The notes: a model not told the origin generated them from the letters alone. DNA of 14,752 bases from an uncultured Nitrososphaerales archaeon (GCA_938029515.1 CALJAQ010000011.1:1-14752); one strand, 5' to 3'; shown: positions 1 to 6,928, numbered from the stretch's first letter. Program-made: numbers and translations.

Positions 1-1
1 G

Positions 2-297
2 AAGAGATTCGCCAAGAATTTGGGTGAGGGCAGAAGAAGGTTAGTGGCAGCGCTGTTAGCCACCCAATTATACTACCGGATTTTTGCCGAAAAATTTTCC
101 TGTAGGAAAATCAGGTAGCAACCATCGATCTAATTCCCCACTTTTTTGACAAAGATTTAAGGAGATTCGAATGTAGAGATTGAAGATTCAAAGCAGGCTT
201 AATAGTCGCTGATAAGCTCTTACAAATTCTTTTAAGAGACAGGGTGTGTAAGCCATTCACACCTAGGTTAAGAGGGAGATTAAAGCTGCCGAGCTAA
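2..297 (+). pseudogene. Possible decayed or frameshifted 3' end of an unidentified gene
   Basis: There is no intact ORF here, but two plus-strand stretches look protein-like. Frame 2 is open from the left edge to a TAG at 116-118 and ends in a basic, Leu/Ala-rich segment (its middle reads RRRLVAALLATQLYYRIF). Frame 1 is then open from 106 to a TAA at 295-297, interrupted by a single TGA at 181-183; its last part reads LIVADKLLQILLRDRV and then a basic Pro/Arg tail. One frameshift near 100-118 and one nonsense change would join them into a C-terminal piece of about 95 residues. I recognise no family. The alternative is that only the first 37 or so codons are a genuine gene end and the rest is chance. 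Confidence is low. Confidence 0.22.
242..264 (+). repeat. Short hairpin
   Basis: GGTGTG at 243-248 pairs with CACACC at 258-263 around a 9-nt loop, and a G-U pair at 242/264 can extend the stem. It lies inside the possible decayed reading frame. No T-tract follows directly, so it is not a convincing terminator. It could be chance. Confidence 0.3.
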
Positions 298-646
298 GCA
301 AGATGATAGGCGAGTCTCTTGAGTCTCTGAAGCCGTCGACCCCTTACCAAAATCTTCTTGAACCTCTAAAATATCAGCGGTAGTAAAGGTTTGGCAGTGC
401 GAAATTAAACACATCAGAATTTTGATTAAAATAGGTATTTTGCTGATAGAGTTATGTAAAGTTTGCCTCCGAGGGGTAGAAAACAATGTTTAGGTTATGC
501 GTGGATCAAAGCGGTTTAAAGGGTGAATTGTTGTAGACTTTTAATGGAAGCACATAGAGTGTAGAAAGCATAACACTAATCGAGTCGAAGAAATAAGTCC
601 TTAACCCGCTTAGAGTAGGATGAGAGTATTTTTCTTCTACACTTTA
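298..646. other. Gene-poor intergenic stretch
   Basis: No convincing coding region is visible. A TTG-initiated minus-strand ORF of 68 codons (280-486) has no family resemblance, ribosome-binding site or promoter that I can see, and was left out. I also see no tRNA, C/D-box or CRISPR signal. A T-rich tract at 628-636 could stop plus-strand transcription from the left, but nothing confirms this. Confidence 0.5.
558..643. repeat. 9-bp inverted repeat flanking the 3' side of the deacylase gene
   Basis: AGTGTAGAA at 558-566 is the exact reverse complement of TTCTACACT at 635-643, with 68 bases between. The right arm ends 3 bases before the stop codon of the minus-strand amidohydrolase. It could be a long-range RNA stem, the end of a vanished element, or coincidence. 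No target-site duplication was seen. Confidence 0.25.
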
Positions 647-2239
647 TTAGCTATGTCTAAGGGCTCTACCTGGTTTAGCGCGTGTATGCTCACCTTCTTC
701 GACTACAGGCACGCCGTTAACCAGCACATACTCTATACCTGAAGGGTATTGGTGTGGGTTGGTGTATGTAGCTTTGTCTTCGATGTGTGTAAAGTTAAAT
801 ACGGCTAGGTCAGCCCAGAAGCCAACCGCTATTTTACCCCTATCTCTTAACCCCAGTCTTTGTGCTGGATATGAAGTCATCTTTCTAACAGCTTCCTCCA
901 ACCTTATCAACTCTTCCTCTCTAACATACCTCCTAAGTATTCTAGGAAAGGTTCCGTAGCTCCTTGGGTGAGGTTTTCCTACACTTAGAGGCCCTTCTGC
1001 GTTTAAGGCGTATCCGTCTGAGCCCACCATAGTCAAAGGATGCTTCAAAGCGTATTTTACTTCATTTTCATCCATGAAGTCTAAGACGACGTGAATCGAG
1101 GTTTCCTCTTCTAAGAGATTCAGCATAAAGTCGATAGGATCTTCACCTACACTTCTAGCCAATTCTCCTATGCTTCTGCCTTCATACTCTTTAAAGCGGG
1201 TTGATGACGCTATGAATATTCTGTCACAATCTTCTCTTCTATAGTATCGCCTTTCAAGCGACTCCTTCTTTATCCTAGCCTTAAGTTTACTATCCTTTAG
1301 CCTCTCAACAAGCCTCTTAACCCCTCCTTCCATAGCCCAGAGGGGTGCAACAACAGCGCTTAGGTAAGTGCTTCCAGCGGTATAGGGGTATATGTCGCAA
1401 GTTATATCAAGACCAGCTCTTCTTGCCCCCTCTATTAACCCTAGTATACCTGGCACATGCCCCCAGAACTCTGGTGGTTGAGACTTTATGTGTGAGATCT
1501 GCGCAGACACCCCACTTGCCCTAGAGACCTCTATGATCTCTTTAACAGCATCTAACACAGCAGCCCCCTCGTTTCTAATATGTGAAGTATGTATGCTCCC
1601 CTGCTTAGACGCAACCTTAGCCAACTCAACTAACTCCTCTATAGAGGCGTATCCGCTTGGAGGGTAGACTAACCCTGTTGAGAAGCCGAATGCTCCTTCT
1701 TTTATCGCCTGCTTCAACAGATCCTTCATCTCCTGCATCTGGCTCCTCGTAGGTTTAGCGTCACTATACCCCATACACCAAACCCTAAGATTACTATGCC
1801 CGGAGAGCAGAGCCACATTCACACTTACCCCCCTCCTCTCCAGCGTCTTCAAATATTCTGAAACCCTGCTCCAAGCCAAATCAACCTCTAAGCCCGGCGG
1901 TAGAAGAAACGATGCGCCCCTTTTAATCTCAGCCTTCTGCTCCTTTGAAAGCGGCGCCGCTGACATACCACAATTTCCAACAACCTCTGTTGTTACACCT
2001 TGTCTGACTTTGCTTTGAGCGTCTCCGTCGAATATCAAGCAGAGATCTGAATGGGAATGTATATCTATGAAGCCTGGTGTGACTATCAGCCCCTCCGCAT
2101 CTATCAACTTATCAGCCTTCGACGTAAAGGATCTGCTTATAGCTGCTATTCGCCCATCTTTTACGGCTAGATCGGCTTTAAACCAATGGTTACCAGAGCC
2201 ATCTACAACGATTCCGTTTTGTATAATTATATCAAACAA
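647..2239 (-). CDS. N-acyl-D-amino-acid deacylase family amidohydrolase
   Basis: Cytoplasmic metal-dependent amidohydrolase of the D-aminoacylase group, predicted to remove the acyl group from N-acyl-D-amino acids; the true substrate may differ. From the TTG at 2239 the protein has 530 residues. Visible are the N-terminal beta-sandwich start (FDIIIQNGIVVDGSG), the metal motif GFIDIHSHSD (His61, His63), Cys90 in VVGNCGMSAAP, His220 in HTSHIRNE, His250 in ISHIK and Asp408 in GSDGYA: the complete family ligand set, with Cys as bridging ligand. The C-terminus returns to the sandwich (GFWADLAVF). An in-frame TTG at 2323 would add 28 residues unlike the family, so I prefer 2239, which also lies about 25-30 bases downstream of a TATA-like element. 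The gene is alone on its strand and diverges from the thiolase. D-hydantoinase or dihydroorotase activity is less likely given the Cys ligand and order of motifs. Confidence 0.9.
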   Translation of the reverse strand: MFDIIIQNGIVVDGSGNHWFKADLAVKDGRIAAISRSFTSKADKLIDAEGLIVTPGFIDIHSHSDLCLIFDGDAQSKVRQGVTTEVVGNCGMSAAPLSKEQKAEIKRGASFLLPPGLEVDLAWSRVSEYLKTLERRGVSVNVALLSGHSNLRVWCMGYSDAKPTRSQMQEMKDLLKQAIKEGAFGFSTGLVYPPSGYASIEELVELAKVASKQGSIHTSHIRNEGAAVLDAVKEIIEVSRASGVSAQISHIKSQPPEFWGHVPGILGLIEGARRAGLDITCDIYPYTAGSTYLSAVVAPLWAMEGGVKRLVERLKDSKLKARIKKESLERRYYRREDCDRIFIASSTRFKEYEGRSIGELARSVGEDPIDFMLNLLEEETSIHVVLDFMDENEVKYALKHPLTMVGSDGYALNAEGPLSVGKPHPRSYGTFPRILRRYVREEELIRLEEAVRKMTSYPAQRLGLRDRGKIAVGFWADLAVFNFTHIEDKATYTNPHQYPSGIEYVLVNGVPVVEEGEHTRAKPGRALRHS

Positions 2240-2261
2240 GACGCTCTGAATTCTGAACGTA

Positions 2262-2280
2262 AGAAGATTTAAGGGTTTAT
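2262..2280 (-). promoter_or_regulatory. Putative TATA-type promoter of the deacylase gene
   Basis: Read on the minus strand this is ATAAACCCTTAAATCTTCT. The CTTAAATC core (2266-2273) lies about 26-34 bases before the TTG at 2239, the spacing expected for a nearly leaderless archaeal transcript. The assignment rests on position and base composition only. Confidence 0.4.
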
Positions 2281-2310
2281 TACACGATGCGGTGAAGCCT
2301 GCCGTTTGCC

Positions 2311-2320
2311 TTTTATATAG
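2311..2320 (+). promoter_or_regulatory. TATA box of the thiolase gene
   Basis: TTTTATATAG is a strong archaeal TATA-box match. A start site about 25 bases downstream falls near 2340-2344, just before the preferred TTG at 2351. This argues against translation from the upstream in-frame TTG at 2324, which would lie before the transcript begins. Confidence 0.6.
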
Positions 2321-2350
2321 CAATTGCTTAGCCTGAGTTTGGTGGATGGT

Positions 2351-3643
2351 TTGGTTGAAGTAGTCATCACTGGCGCTGCGCGAACAGCCATAGGAAACTT
2401 TGGAGGCGCTCTAAAAGATGTGCCTTTAAGCAGACTCGGTGCAATAGTCATACATGCAGCGTTAGAACGGGCTCACCTTAAGCCTATAGTAAGCGAAGGT
2501 CTCCAGAGGTTGGCGCCAAGCGTCTTTAGGGGTGTTGGGTTAACGGAGCTAGAGAAGCAGTATTATCAGTGGGGTGAAGACAGCACACCTATTCAAGTTG
2601 ATGAAGTAATCATGGGGAATGTGCTTCAAGCAGCCCAAGGCCAGAACCCAGCTAGGCAAGCTGCGGTCTACGCAGGGATACCTAAAGAAACACCAGCCTT
2701 TACTGTTAATAAAGTCTGCGGCTCAGGTTTAAAGTCGATAGCGTTAGCGGCGCAGTCAATAGCCGCTGGAGAAGCAGAGGTGGTTGTAGCAGGAGGTTTC
2801 GAAAGCATGAGCAATACACCATACGCCCTTCCTAAGGCCAGATGGGGGTATAGGATGGATATAAACGCCTATGGTCAAATAATAGATGTTATGGTCTATG
2901 ATGGGCTATGGGAAATCTTTTACGGCTACCACATGGGTTACACGGCAGAAAATATTGTTGCAAAATACGGTATAAGCAGAGAAGAGCAGGATAGGATAGG
3001 CTTTCTAAGCCATCAAAGAGCAAGAGCAGCGATAAAAGAAGGGTTGTTTAAAGAGGAGATCGTCCCAGTAGAAATACCTCAAAGAAAAGGCCCGCCAATC
3101 ATATTCGACACAGACGAACGCCCTATGGAGACAAGCCTTGAGAAGATGGCTGCACTGCCTCCAGTATTCAAGAAAGACGGCACTGTTACAGCGGGTAACG
3201 CATCTGGGATAAACGATGCCGCAGCAGCTGTAGTGTTGATGAGTAGAGAGAAGGCTGAGGAGCTCGGTCAAAAGATTTTAGGTGTTATTAGATCTTACGC
3301 TTCAGGAGGCGTAGATCCAGCCTACATGGGCTTAGGCCCAATACCAGCCGTCAGAAAGGCTTTAGCTAAAGCTGAGCTTGAGGTTAAGGATCTTGATGTA
3401 GTCGAGTTAAACGAAGCCTTTGCCGCTCAAGCTATAGCCTGCATAAGAGAGCTCGGATTCGACCTTGAGAAGACTAATCCACGTGGAAGCGGTATAGCCT
3501 TGGGGCATCCGATCGGTGCCACCGGCACTAGACAGGTAGTGACGCTTCTCCACGAGATGAAGCGGCGAGGGCTTAAACGCGGTCTGGTGACTATGTGTAT
3601 AGGCGGCGGTCAAGGCATGGCTATGGTCATTGAGAGACCGTAA
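2351..3643 (+). CDS. Acetyl-CoA C-acetyltransferase (biosynthetic-type thiolase)
   Basis: Condenses two acetyl-CoA to acetoacetyl-CoA, or cleaves it, in the cytoplasm. From the TTG at 2351 the protein has 430 residues and begins like the family (VEVVITGAARTAIGNFGG). GGTGGAT at 2341-2347 can serve as ribosome-binding site. The nucleophile Cys123 lies in KVCGSGLKS; NEAFAAQA, His386 in GHPIGATG and Cys416 in CIGGGQGMA complete the active site. These motifs fit the PhaA/AtoB type, not the archaeal thiolase that partners HMG-CoA synthase and a DUF35 protein, and neither partner is next door. The protein is about 35 residues longer than a usual 390-residue thiolase because of an insertion at roughly residues 45-80, rich in charged and aromatic residues, between the first helix and the QVDEVIMGNV strand. 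It is followed 41 bases later by a 3-hydroxyacyl-CoA dehydrogenase, the next step of the pathway. Confidence 0.93.
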   Translation: MVEVVITGAARTAIGNFGGALKDVPLSRLGAIVIHAALERAHLKPIVSEGLQRLAPSVFRGVGLTELEKQYYQWGEDSTPIQVDEVIMGNVLQAAQGQNPARQAAVYAGIPKETPAFTVNKVCGSGLKSIALAAQSIAAGEAEVVVAGGFESMSNTPYALPKARWGYRMDINAYGQIIDVMVYDGLWEIFYGYHMGYTAENIVAKYGISREEQDRIGFLSHQRARAAIKEGLFKEEIVPVEIPQRKGPPIIFDTDERPMETSLEKMAALPPVFKKDGTVTAGNASGINDAAAAVVLMSREKAEELGQKILGVIRSYASGGVDPAYMGLGPIPAVRKALAKAELEVKDLDVVELNEAFAAQAIACIRELGFDLEKTNPRGSGIALGHPIGATGTRQVVTLLHEMKRRGLKRGLVTMCIGGGQGMAMVIERP

Positions 3644-3672
3644 ACATCTTCTACCAGCTTAATGCCTAAGAT

Positions 3673-3679
3673 TGGTGAG
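3673..3679 (+). promoter_or_regulatory. Shine-Dalgarno site of the dehydrogenase gene
   Basis: TGGTGAG lies 5 bases before the ATG at 3685 and matches the archaeal anti-Shine-Dalgarno sequence. It fixes the start and suggests a leadered, co-transcribed mRNA with the thiolase. Confidence 0.6.
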
Positions 3680-3684
3680 CAAAT

Positions 3685-4659
3685 ATGTCCTTGAATATTA
3701 AAAGGATTGGTGTTGTTGGCGCGGGTGTTATGGGCGCTCAGATAGCTGAGCTTATGGCTTTTAACGGCTATGAGGTGAAGACTAGGCACAGAACAGAGGA
3801 GTCAAAACAAAGGGCTTTATCAGACATAAGGAGGATTCTGAATGATCTACTTGAATATAATAAAACGAGGGCTGAGAGGGAGATAAAGAAGGCGGAGCAG
3901 ACCTTAGGAATACAGCTTACAGAGGAGCAGAAGGCGCTGATCAAAGATAGGTTAAAGCCGCAGCTCGACGAATCAGCAATAGAGCAGATCTACCAACGTA
4001 TACACCCCACCCTCAACTTAGAAGACTTCAACGATGTAGACTTGATCATAGAGTCTGTCGTTGAAGACATCGATGTTAAGAAAGAGGTCTTCAAGAAGCT
4101 CGATGAAGTTACACCAAGCCACACCATACTCTCATCTAACACCTCAACTATAATGATAAGTGAGGTAGCCGCAGCGGCAAAGAGGTCGGATAAAGTTATA
4201 GGCATACACTTCTTTAACCCACCAACCCTACTGCCCCTGATAGAAGTAATCCCAGGGTTAGAAACAAGCCAAGCCACAGTAGATACTGTGCTGAACTTTT
4301 GCAGATCCATCAAAAACCATAGATCAACCATGCAACCTATAGTAGTAAAAGACATACCTGGATTCCTTGTAAACCGTGTGCTTATGGCTATGCTCAACGA
4401 AGCTTTCGCTCTCTATGAAGAAGGCGTTGCCTCTATGAAGGACATCGACCTCGCCATGAAGAGTGGTGCTGGCATGCCTATGGGCCCGTTTGAGTTAGCA
4501 GATCTGATAGGTATAGATGTGCTCTACCATATGGATCAGAGTATCAAGAGTATGCAAGGCGGGAACACGATGCCTAAACCTATCCACATACTTCGAAAGA
4601 TGGTTGCAGCCGGCAGACTCGGTAGAAAGACTAAAAGAGGCTTCTACGAATACAAATAG
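3685..4659 (+). CDS. 3-hydroxyacyl-CoA (3-hydroxybutyryl-CoA) dehydrogenase
   Basis: Interconverts 3-hydroxyacyl-CoA and 3-oxoacyl-CoA with a nicotinamide cofactor. The N-terminal Rossmann fold has GAGVMG at residues 12-17. Family catalytic residues are present: SSNTST (150-155), His175 in GIHFFNPP, Glu187 in IEVIPG and Asn230 in PGFLVNR, followed by the helical C-terminal domain ending in GRKTKRGFYEYK. At 324 residues it exceeds the usual ~282-290; the extra sequence is a charged, helical segment at about 58-107. The acidic residue expected at the end of the second beta strand, which binds the NAD ribose, is replaced by His35 between Arg34 and Arg36, suggesting altered cofactor preference, possibly NADP(H). 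It forms a two-step C4 module with the preceding thiolase. No crotonase domain is fused and no crotonase gene is adjacent. Confidence 0.92.
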   Translation: MSLNIKRIGVVGAGVMGAQIAELMAFNGYEVKTRHRTEESKQRALSDIRRILNDLLEYNKTRAEREIKKAEQTLGIQLTEEQKALIKDRLKPQLDESAIEQIYQRIHPTLNLEDFNDVDLIIESVVEDIDVKKEVFKKLDEVTPSHTILSSNTSTIMISEVAAAAKRSDKVIGIHFFNPPTLLPLIEVIPGLETSQATVDTVLNFCRSIKNHRSTMQPIVVKDIPGFLVNRVLMAMLNEAFALYEEGVASMKDIDLAMKSGAGMPMGPFELADLIGIDVLYHMDQSIKSMQGGNTMPKPIHILRKMVAAGRLGRKTKRGFYEYK

Positions 4660-4682
4660 CCTATTGTGTTAGATGCAAGGCT

Positions 4683-4931
4683 TTGGTTGAAAAAGTGGGT
4701 ATTGTTATACATCTAGCCAAAAGTGGCAGACTGATCGTGAAGGCCACCACTGCAAACATCAGAGTAGGTGCTGTGCTCATCGACTCTAATGGGAGGAGGG
4801 TTGCAAAGGTTGCCGAGGTCTTTGGGCAGGTTAAAGAACCATACCTCTCTTGTATTCCGATAAGCGATAGAGTTAAGAAGCTCGAAGGGAAAGAAGTCTA
4901 TCTGTCTGCTGAGGGCGGTAAGCGTGAGTAA
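4683..4931 (+). CDS. gar1: H/ACA ribonucleoprotein subunit Gar1
   Basis: Small beta-barrel subunit of the H/ACA RNP, which with Cbf5, Nop10 and L7Ae makes pseudouridine in rRNA at guide-selected sites; Gar1 binds Cbf5 and helps substrate turnover. The 82-residue protein has the short Gar1 core: KSGRLIVKA, a central GAVLIDSNGRRVAKVAEVFG and VKEPYLSCIP, and lacks the Gly/Arg-rich tails of eukaryotic Gar1. The start is a TTG at 4683, 23 bases after the dehydrogenase stop, with only a weak AAGG upstream. The stop overlaps the tfb start by 8 bases, so the two are probably translationally coupled. A gar1-tfb pair is common in archaea, which supports the assignment. Confidence 0.88.
   Translation: MVEKVGIVIHLAKSGRLIVKATTANIRVGAVLIDSNGRRVAKVAEVFGQVKEPYLSCIPISDRVKKLEGKEVYLSAEGGKRE
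4911..4919 (+). promoter_or_regulatory. Shine-Dalgarno-like site of tfb inside gar1
   Basis: GAGGGCGGT ends 4 bases before the GTG at 4924 and lies in the last codons of gar1. It supports the GTG start and coupled translation of the pair. Confidence 0.45.
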
Positions 4932-5856
4932 AAGTTTAGATGCGTCTTTAACATGTAAGATTTGTGGTGGAAGGCTAGTAGGCGACCCAGATCGGGGTGA
5001 AGCCTTCTGCGAAGCCTGCGGATATGTTTTGGATGAACACATCGTCGATTTAGGCCCAGAGTGGAAGGCTCTAGACGTTGAAGATAAGGAGAAGAGGGTG
5101 AGAGTAGGCTCACCTATTACACCAAGATTCCACGACTACGGTTTAGGTAGTGAAATCGGCTTCAAACAAGACTCTGAGTCAACCGAATCTGTAGGTAAAG
5201 ACCTATATGGCGAGCTTAGAAACTTGCAGAGGAGACTACGAACCTCTTCAGCAGCTGAGAGGAATTTAGCTCACGCCTTATCTCTGATTAACAATCTATG
5301 TAGTAGCCTAAAGATGCCCACTGTAGTAGCTGAAACTTCTGCACGAATATATCGGCAGCTTCAAAAGAAAGGTGCTGTGAAAAGCAAATCCGTAACTAAG
5401 GTTTCGGCAGCGGTGGTCTATTTATCATCCAAGATCCACGAAGTTGGGAGAAGCGTCAAAGAGATCTCTGAAGCAGCGGGAATCGAAGTGAAAGCGCTTA
5501 ACAAATACTACCGCTTAATCGCCGCTGAAGCCGCAGTAGATCACCCACCTCTCCTCACAGTTGAGAAACACATAGCTAGATTAGCAAATATTATGAAAGT
5601 AAGCCCAAAGACCGAAAGAACCGCTCTACAAATATTTAAAGCAACAAAGACCTTAAATATGCAAGACGGAAAGTCCCCAAGCGGATTAGCAGCTGCTTGC
5701 ATCTATATAGCCTCCGTCATAAACAGTGAAAACCTCCCACAACGTGAAGTAGCCAGCGTAGCCGAAGTCACGGATGTGACCGTCAGACACAGATGCAAAG
5801 AAATTTTAGATAATTATATTATAAGGCAGAAGCTTAAACCGCTAAAGAATAACTAA
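4924..5856 (+). CDS. tfb: Transcription initiation factor TFB (TFIIB homologue)
   Basis: General transcription factor that binds TBP-TATA and the BRE element and recruits RNA polymerase. The 310-residue length is typical. The N-terminal zinc ribbon uses Cys11, Cys14, Cys29 and Cys32 (CKIC and CEAC). The reader/linker follows, with a GPEWKAL segment and SPITPRFHDYGLGSEIG (about 63-79). Two cyclin-like repeats occupy about 105-200 and 205-300. The helix-turn-helix of the second repeat (EVTDVTVRHRCKEI) matches the BRE-recognition helix of the family. The GTG start overlaps gar1 by 8 bases. The zinc ribbon is intact, so this looks like a functional factor, not a degenerate paralogue. Whether the genome has other TFBs cannot be seen. 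Confidence 0.95.
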   Translation: MSKSLDASLTCKICGGRLVGDPDRGEAFCEACGYVLDEHIVDLGPEWKALDVEDKEKRVRVGSPITPRFHDYGLGSEIGFKQDSESTESVGKDLYGELRNLQRRLRTSSAAERNLAHALSLINNLCSSLKMPTVVAETSARIYRQLQKKGAVKSKSVTKVSAAVVYLSSKIHEVGRSVKEISEAAGIEVKALNKYYRLIAAEAAVDHPPLLTVEKHIARLANIMKVSPKTERTALQIFKATKTLNMQDGKSPSGLAAACIYIASVINSENLPQREVASVAEVTDVTVRHRCKEILDNYIIRQKLKPLKNN

Positions 5857-5877
5857 CAATTGAGATGTAATCTAAAT

Positions 5878-6924
5878 TTGAATAAGGTCATCGACCTGAG
5901 AAGCGACACAGTAACCTTACCAACAGAAGAAATGCTTGAAGCCATAAGAAACGCTAAACTAGGGGACGACGTCTTTGGCGAAGACCCCACAGTTAAAGAG
6001 CTAGAAGAGCTTGCTGCAAAGAAGATGGGTAAAGAAGCAGCTCTCCTCGTCACCAGCGGCACACAAGGAAATCTAGTATCCATACTTACACAGACAAAGC
6101 GGGGTGAAGAAGTCATTTTAGAAGCTGACGCGCACATCTACCACTACGAGATGGGAGGCATCTCTGCCATAGCAGGAGTTCTACCCAGACCAATAAAAGG
6201 CGAAATGGGTGTCTTAGAACCTGAAGCAGTCGAAGAGGCAATCCGCCCACCAAGCCCACATCTTCCAAAAACTGCGCTAATCTGTCTAGAAAACACCCAC
6301 AATTTAGCAGGAGGCACTTGCATCACCCCCTCGCAGACACGTAAGGTCTGTGAGGTCGCAGCGAGGCACGGGCTTGCTGTGCATATAGATGGCGCGCGTA
6401 TATTTAATGCGGCAGTGGCGCTTGGTGTAGATGTTAAAGAGCTAGTATCCCCAGCGGATTCAGTTATGTTCTGCCTTTCAAAAGGCCTTAGCGCACCCAT
6501 TGGCTCACTTGTAGTCGGGTCGAGCTCGTTTATAGAAAGGGCGCGTAGAATGAGGAAGATGCTTGGAGGCGGAATGAGACAAGCTGGGGTCATAGCGGCA
6601 GCGGGTTTGATTGCGCTTGAAAAGATGGTTGATAGGCTAAGGGAAGATCACGATAACGCACGCTTGCTAGCAGAAGGTTTGGCGAAGATGGATGGAATAA
6701 AGATAGATCTCAGAAGGGTTCAGAGCAACATAGTTATGTTCGATATCTCAGATCTAGGCGTATCTGGAAGCGACTTCATATCAGCTCTGCTAAAACATGG
6801 TGTAAAGGCTCTTACAGTAAGAGGAAACATAATTCGCATGGTTACACATAGAGGCATAGGTAGAGAAGATATACTTCAAACCTTAGATGTAATAAAGGAA
6901 GTTACTGCAAAAAAGTTGATATAA
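5878..6924 (+). CDS. Low-specificity L-threonine aldolase (PLP enzyme)
   Basis: Fold-type I PLP enzyme predicted to cleave L-threonine or L-allo-threonine to glycine and acetaldehyde, in glycine supply or threonine breakdown. The protein opens with IDLRSDTVTLPTEEML and GDDVFGEDPTV, typical of the threonine aldolase/beta-eliminating lyase family. From the TTG at 5878 (348 residues), PLP contacts are SGTQGN, His86 (AHIYHYE), Asp172 in HIDGAR and Lys202 in CLSKGLSAPIGS, the Schiff-base lysine. An in-frame TTG at 5860 would add six residues before the conserved start; 5878 fits the family better. The gene lies 21 bases after tfb with no visible promoter, so it is probably read through. It has no obvious functional tie to the transcription-factor genes on either side. 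Confidence 0.9.
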   Translation: MNKVIDLRSDTVTLPTEEMLEAIRNAKLGDDVFGEDPTVKELEELAAKKMGKEAALLVTSGTQGNLVSILTQTKRGEEVILEADAHIYHYEMGGISAIAGVLPRPIKGEMGVLEPEAVEEAIRPPSPHLPKTALICLENTHNLAGGTCITPSQTRKVCEVAARHGLAVHIDGARIFNAAVALGVDVKELVSPADSVMFCLSKGLSAPIGSLVVGSSSFIERARRMRKMLGGGMRQAGVIAAAGLIALEKMVDRLREDHDNARLLAEGLAKMDGIKIDLRRVQSNIVMFDISDLGVSGSDFISALLKHGVKALTVRGNIIRMVTHRGIGREDILQTLDVIKEVTAKKLI

Positions 6925-6928
6925 AACC
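6919..6928 (+). promoter_or_regulatory. TATA-like element before the TFE-beta gene
   Basis: GATATAAAAC overlaps the aldolase stop codon. A start site about 25 bases further on, near 6950, would leave a leader of about 14 bases carrying the ribosome-binding site. A second TATA-like match, CTATAAAAC at 6937-6945, is too close to the ATG for a leadered mRNA. It may give the factor its own promoter. Confidence 0.4.

Noticed and set aside
166..180. tRNA T-loop-like TTCGAAT
   Set aside because: The bases on either side do not pair to a T stem on either strand, and no acceptor or anticodon arm can be found nearby.
300..330. C/D-box guide RNA (ATGATAG followed by CTGA)
   Set aside because: The C-box match is poor, the spacing to CTGA is too long for an archaeal guide, and there is no second C'/D pair.
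280..486. Minus-strand 68-codon open frame in the gene-poor stretch
   Set aside because: TTG start without a ribosome-binding site or suitable promoter, composition resembling no family, and it overlaps the possible decayed plus-strand frame. Open frames of this size are expected by chance.
2240..2323. N-terminal extension of the deacylase from the TTG at 2323
   Set aside because: The 28 extra residues resemble no family member and would extend across the promoter and into the thiolase control region. The conserved beta-sandwich begins right after the TTG at 2239.
2324..2350. Upstream TTG of the thiolase at 2324
   Set aside because: It lies only 4 bases after the TATA box, before the expected transcription start, and adds residues absent from the family.
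3990..4397. Minus-strand 135-codon open frame opposite the dehydrogenase
   Set aside because: It lies wholly opposite a gene with all catalytic motifs, and its sequence resembles no protein family.
6144..6593. Minus-strand 149-codon open frame opposite the aldolase
   Set aside because: Shadow of a strongly coding plus-strand gene; it has Pro/Ser/Thr-rich composition typical of a complementary frame.
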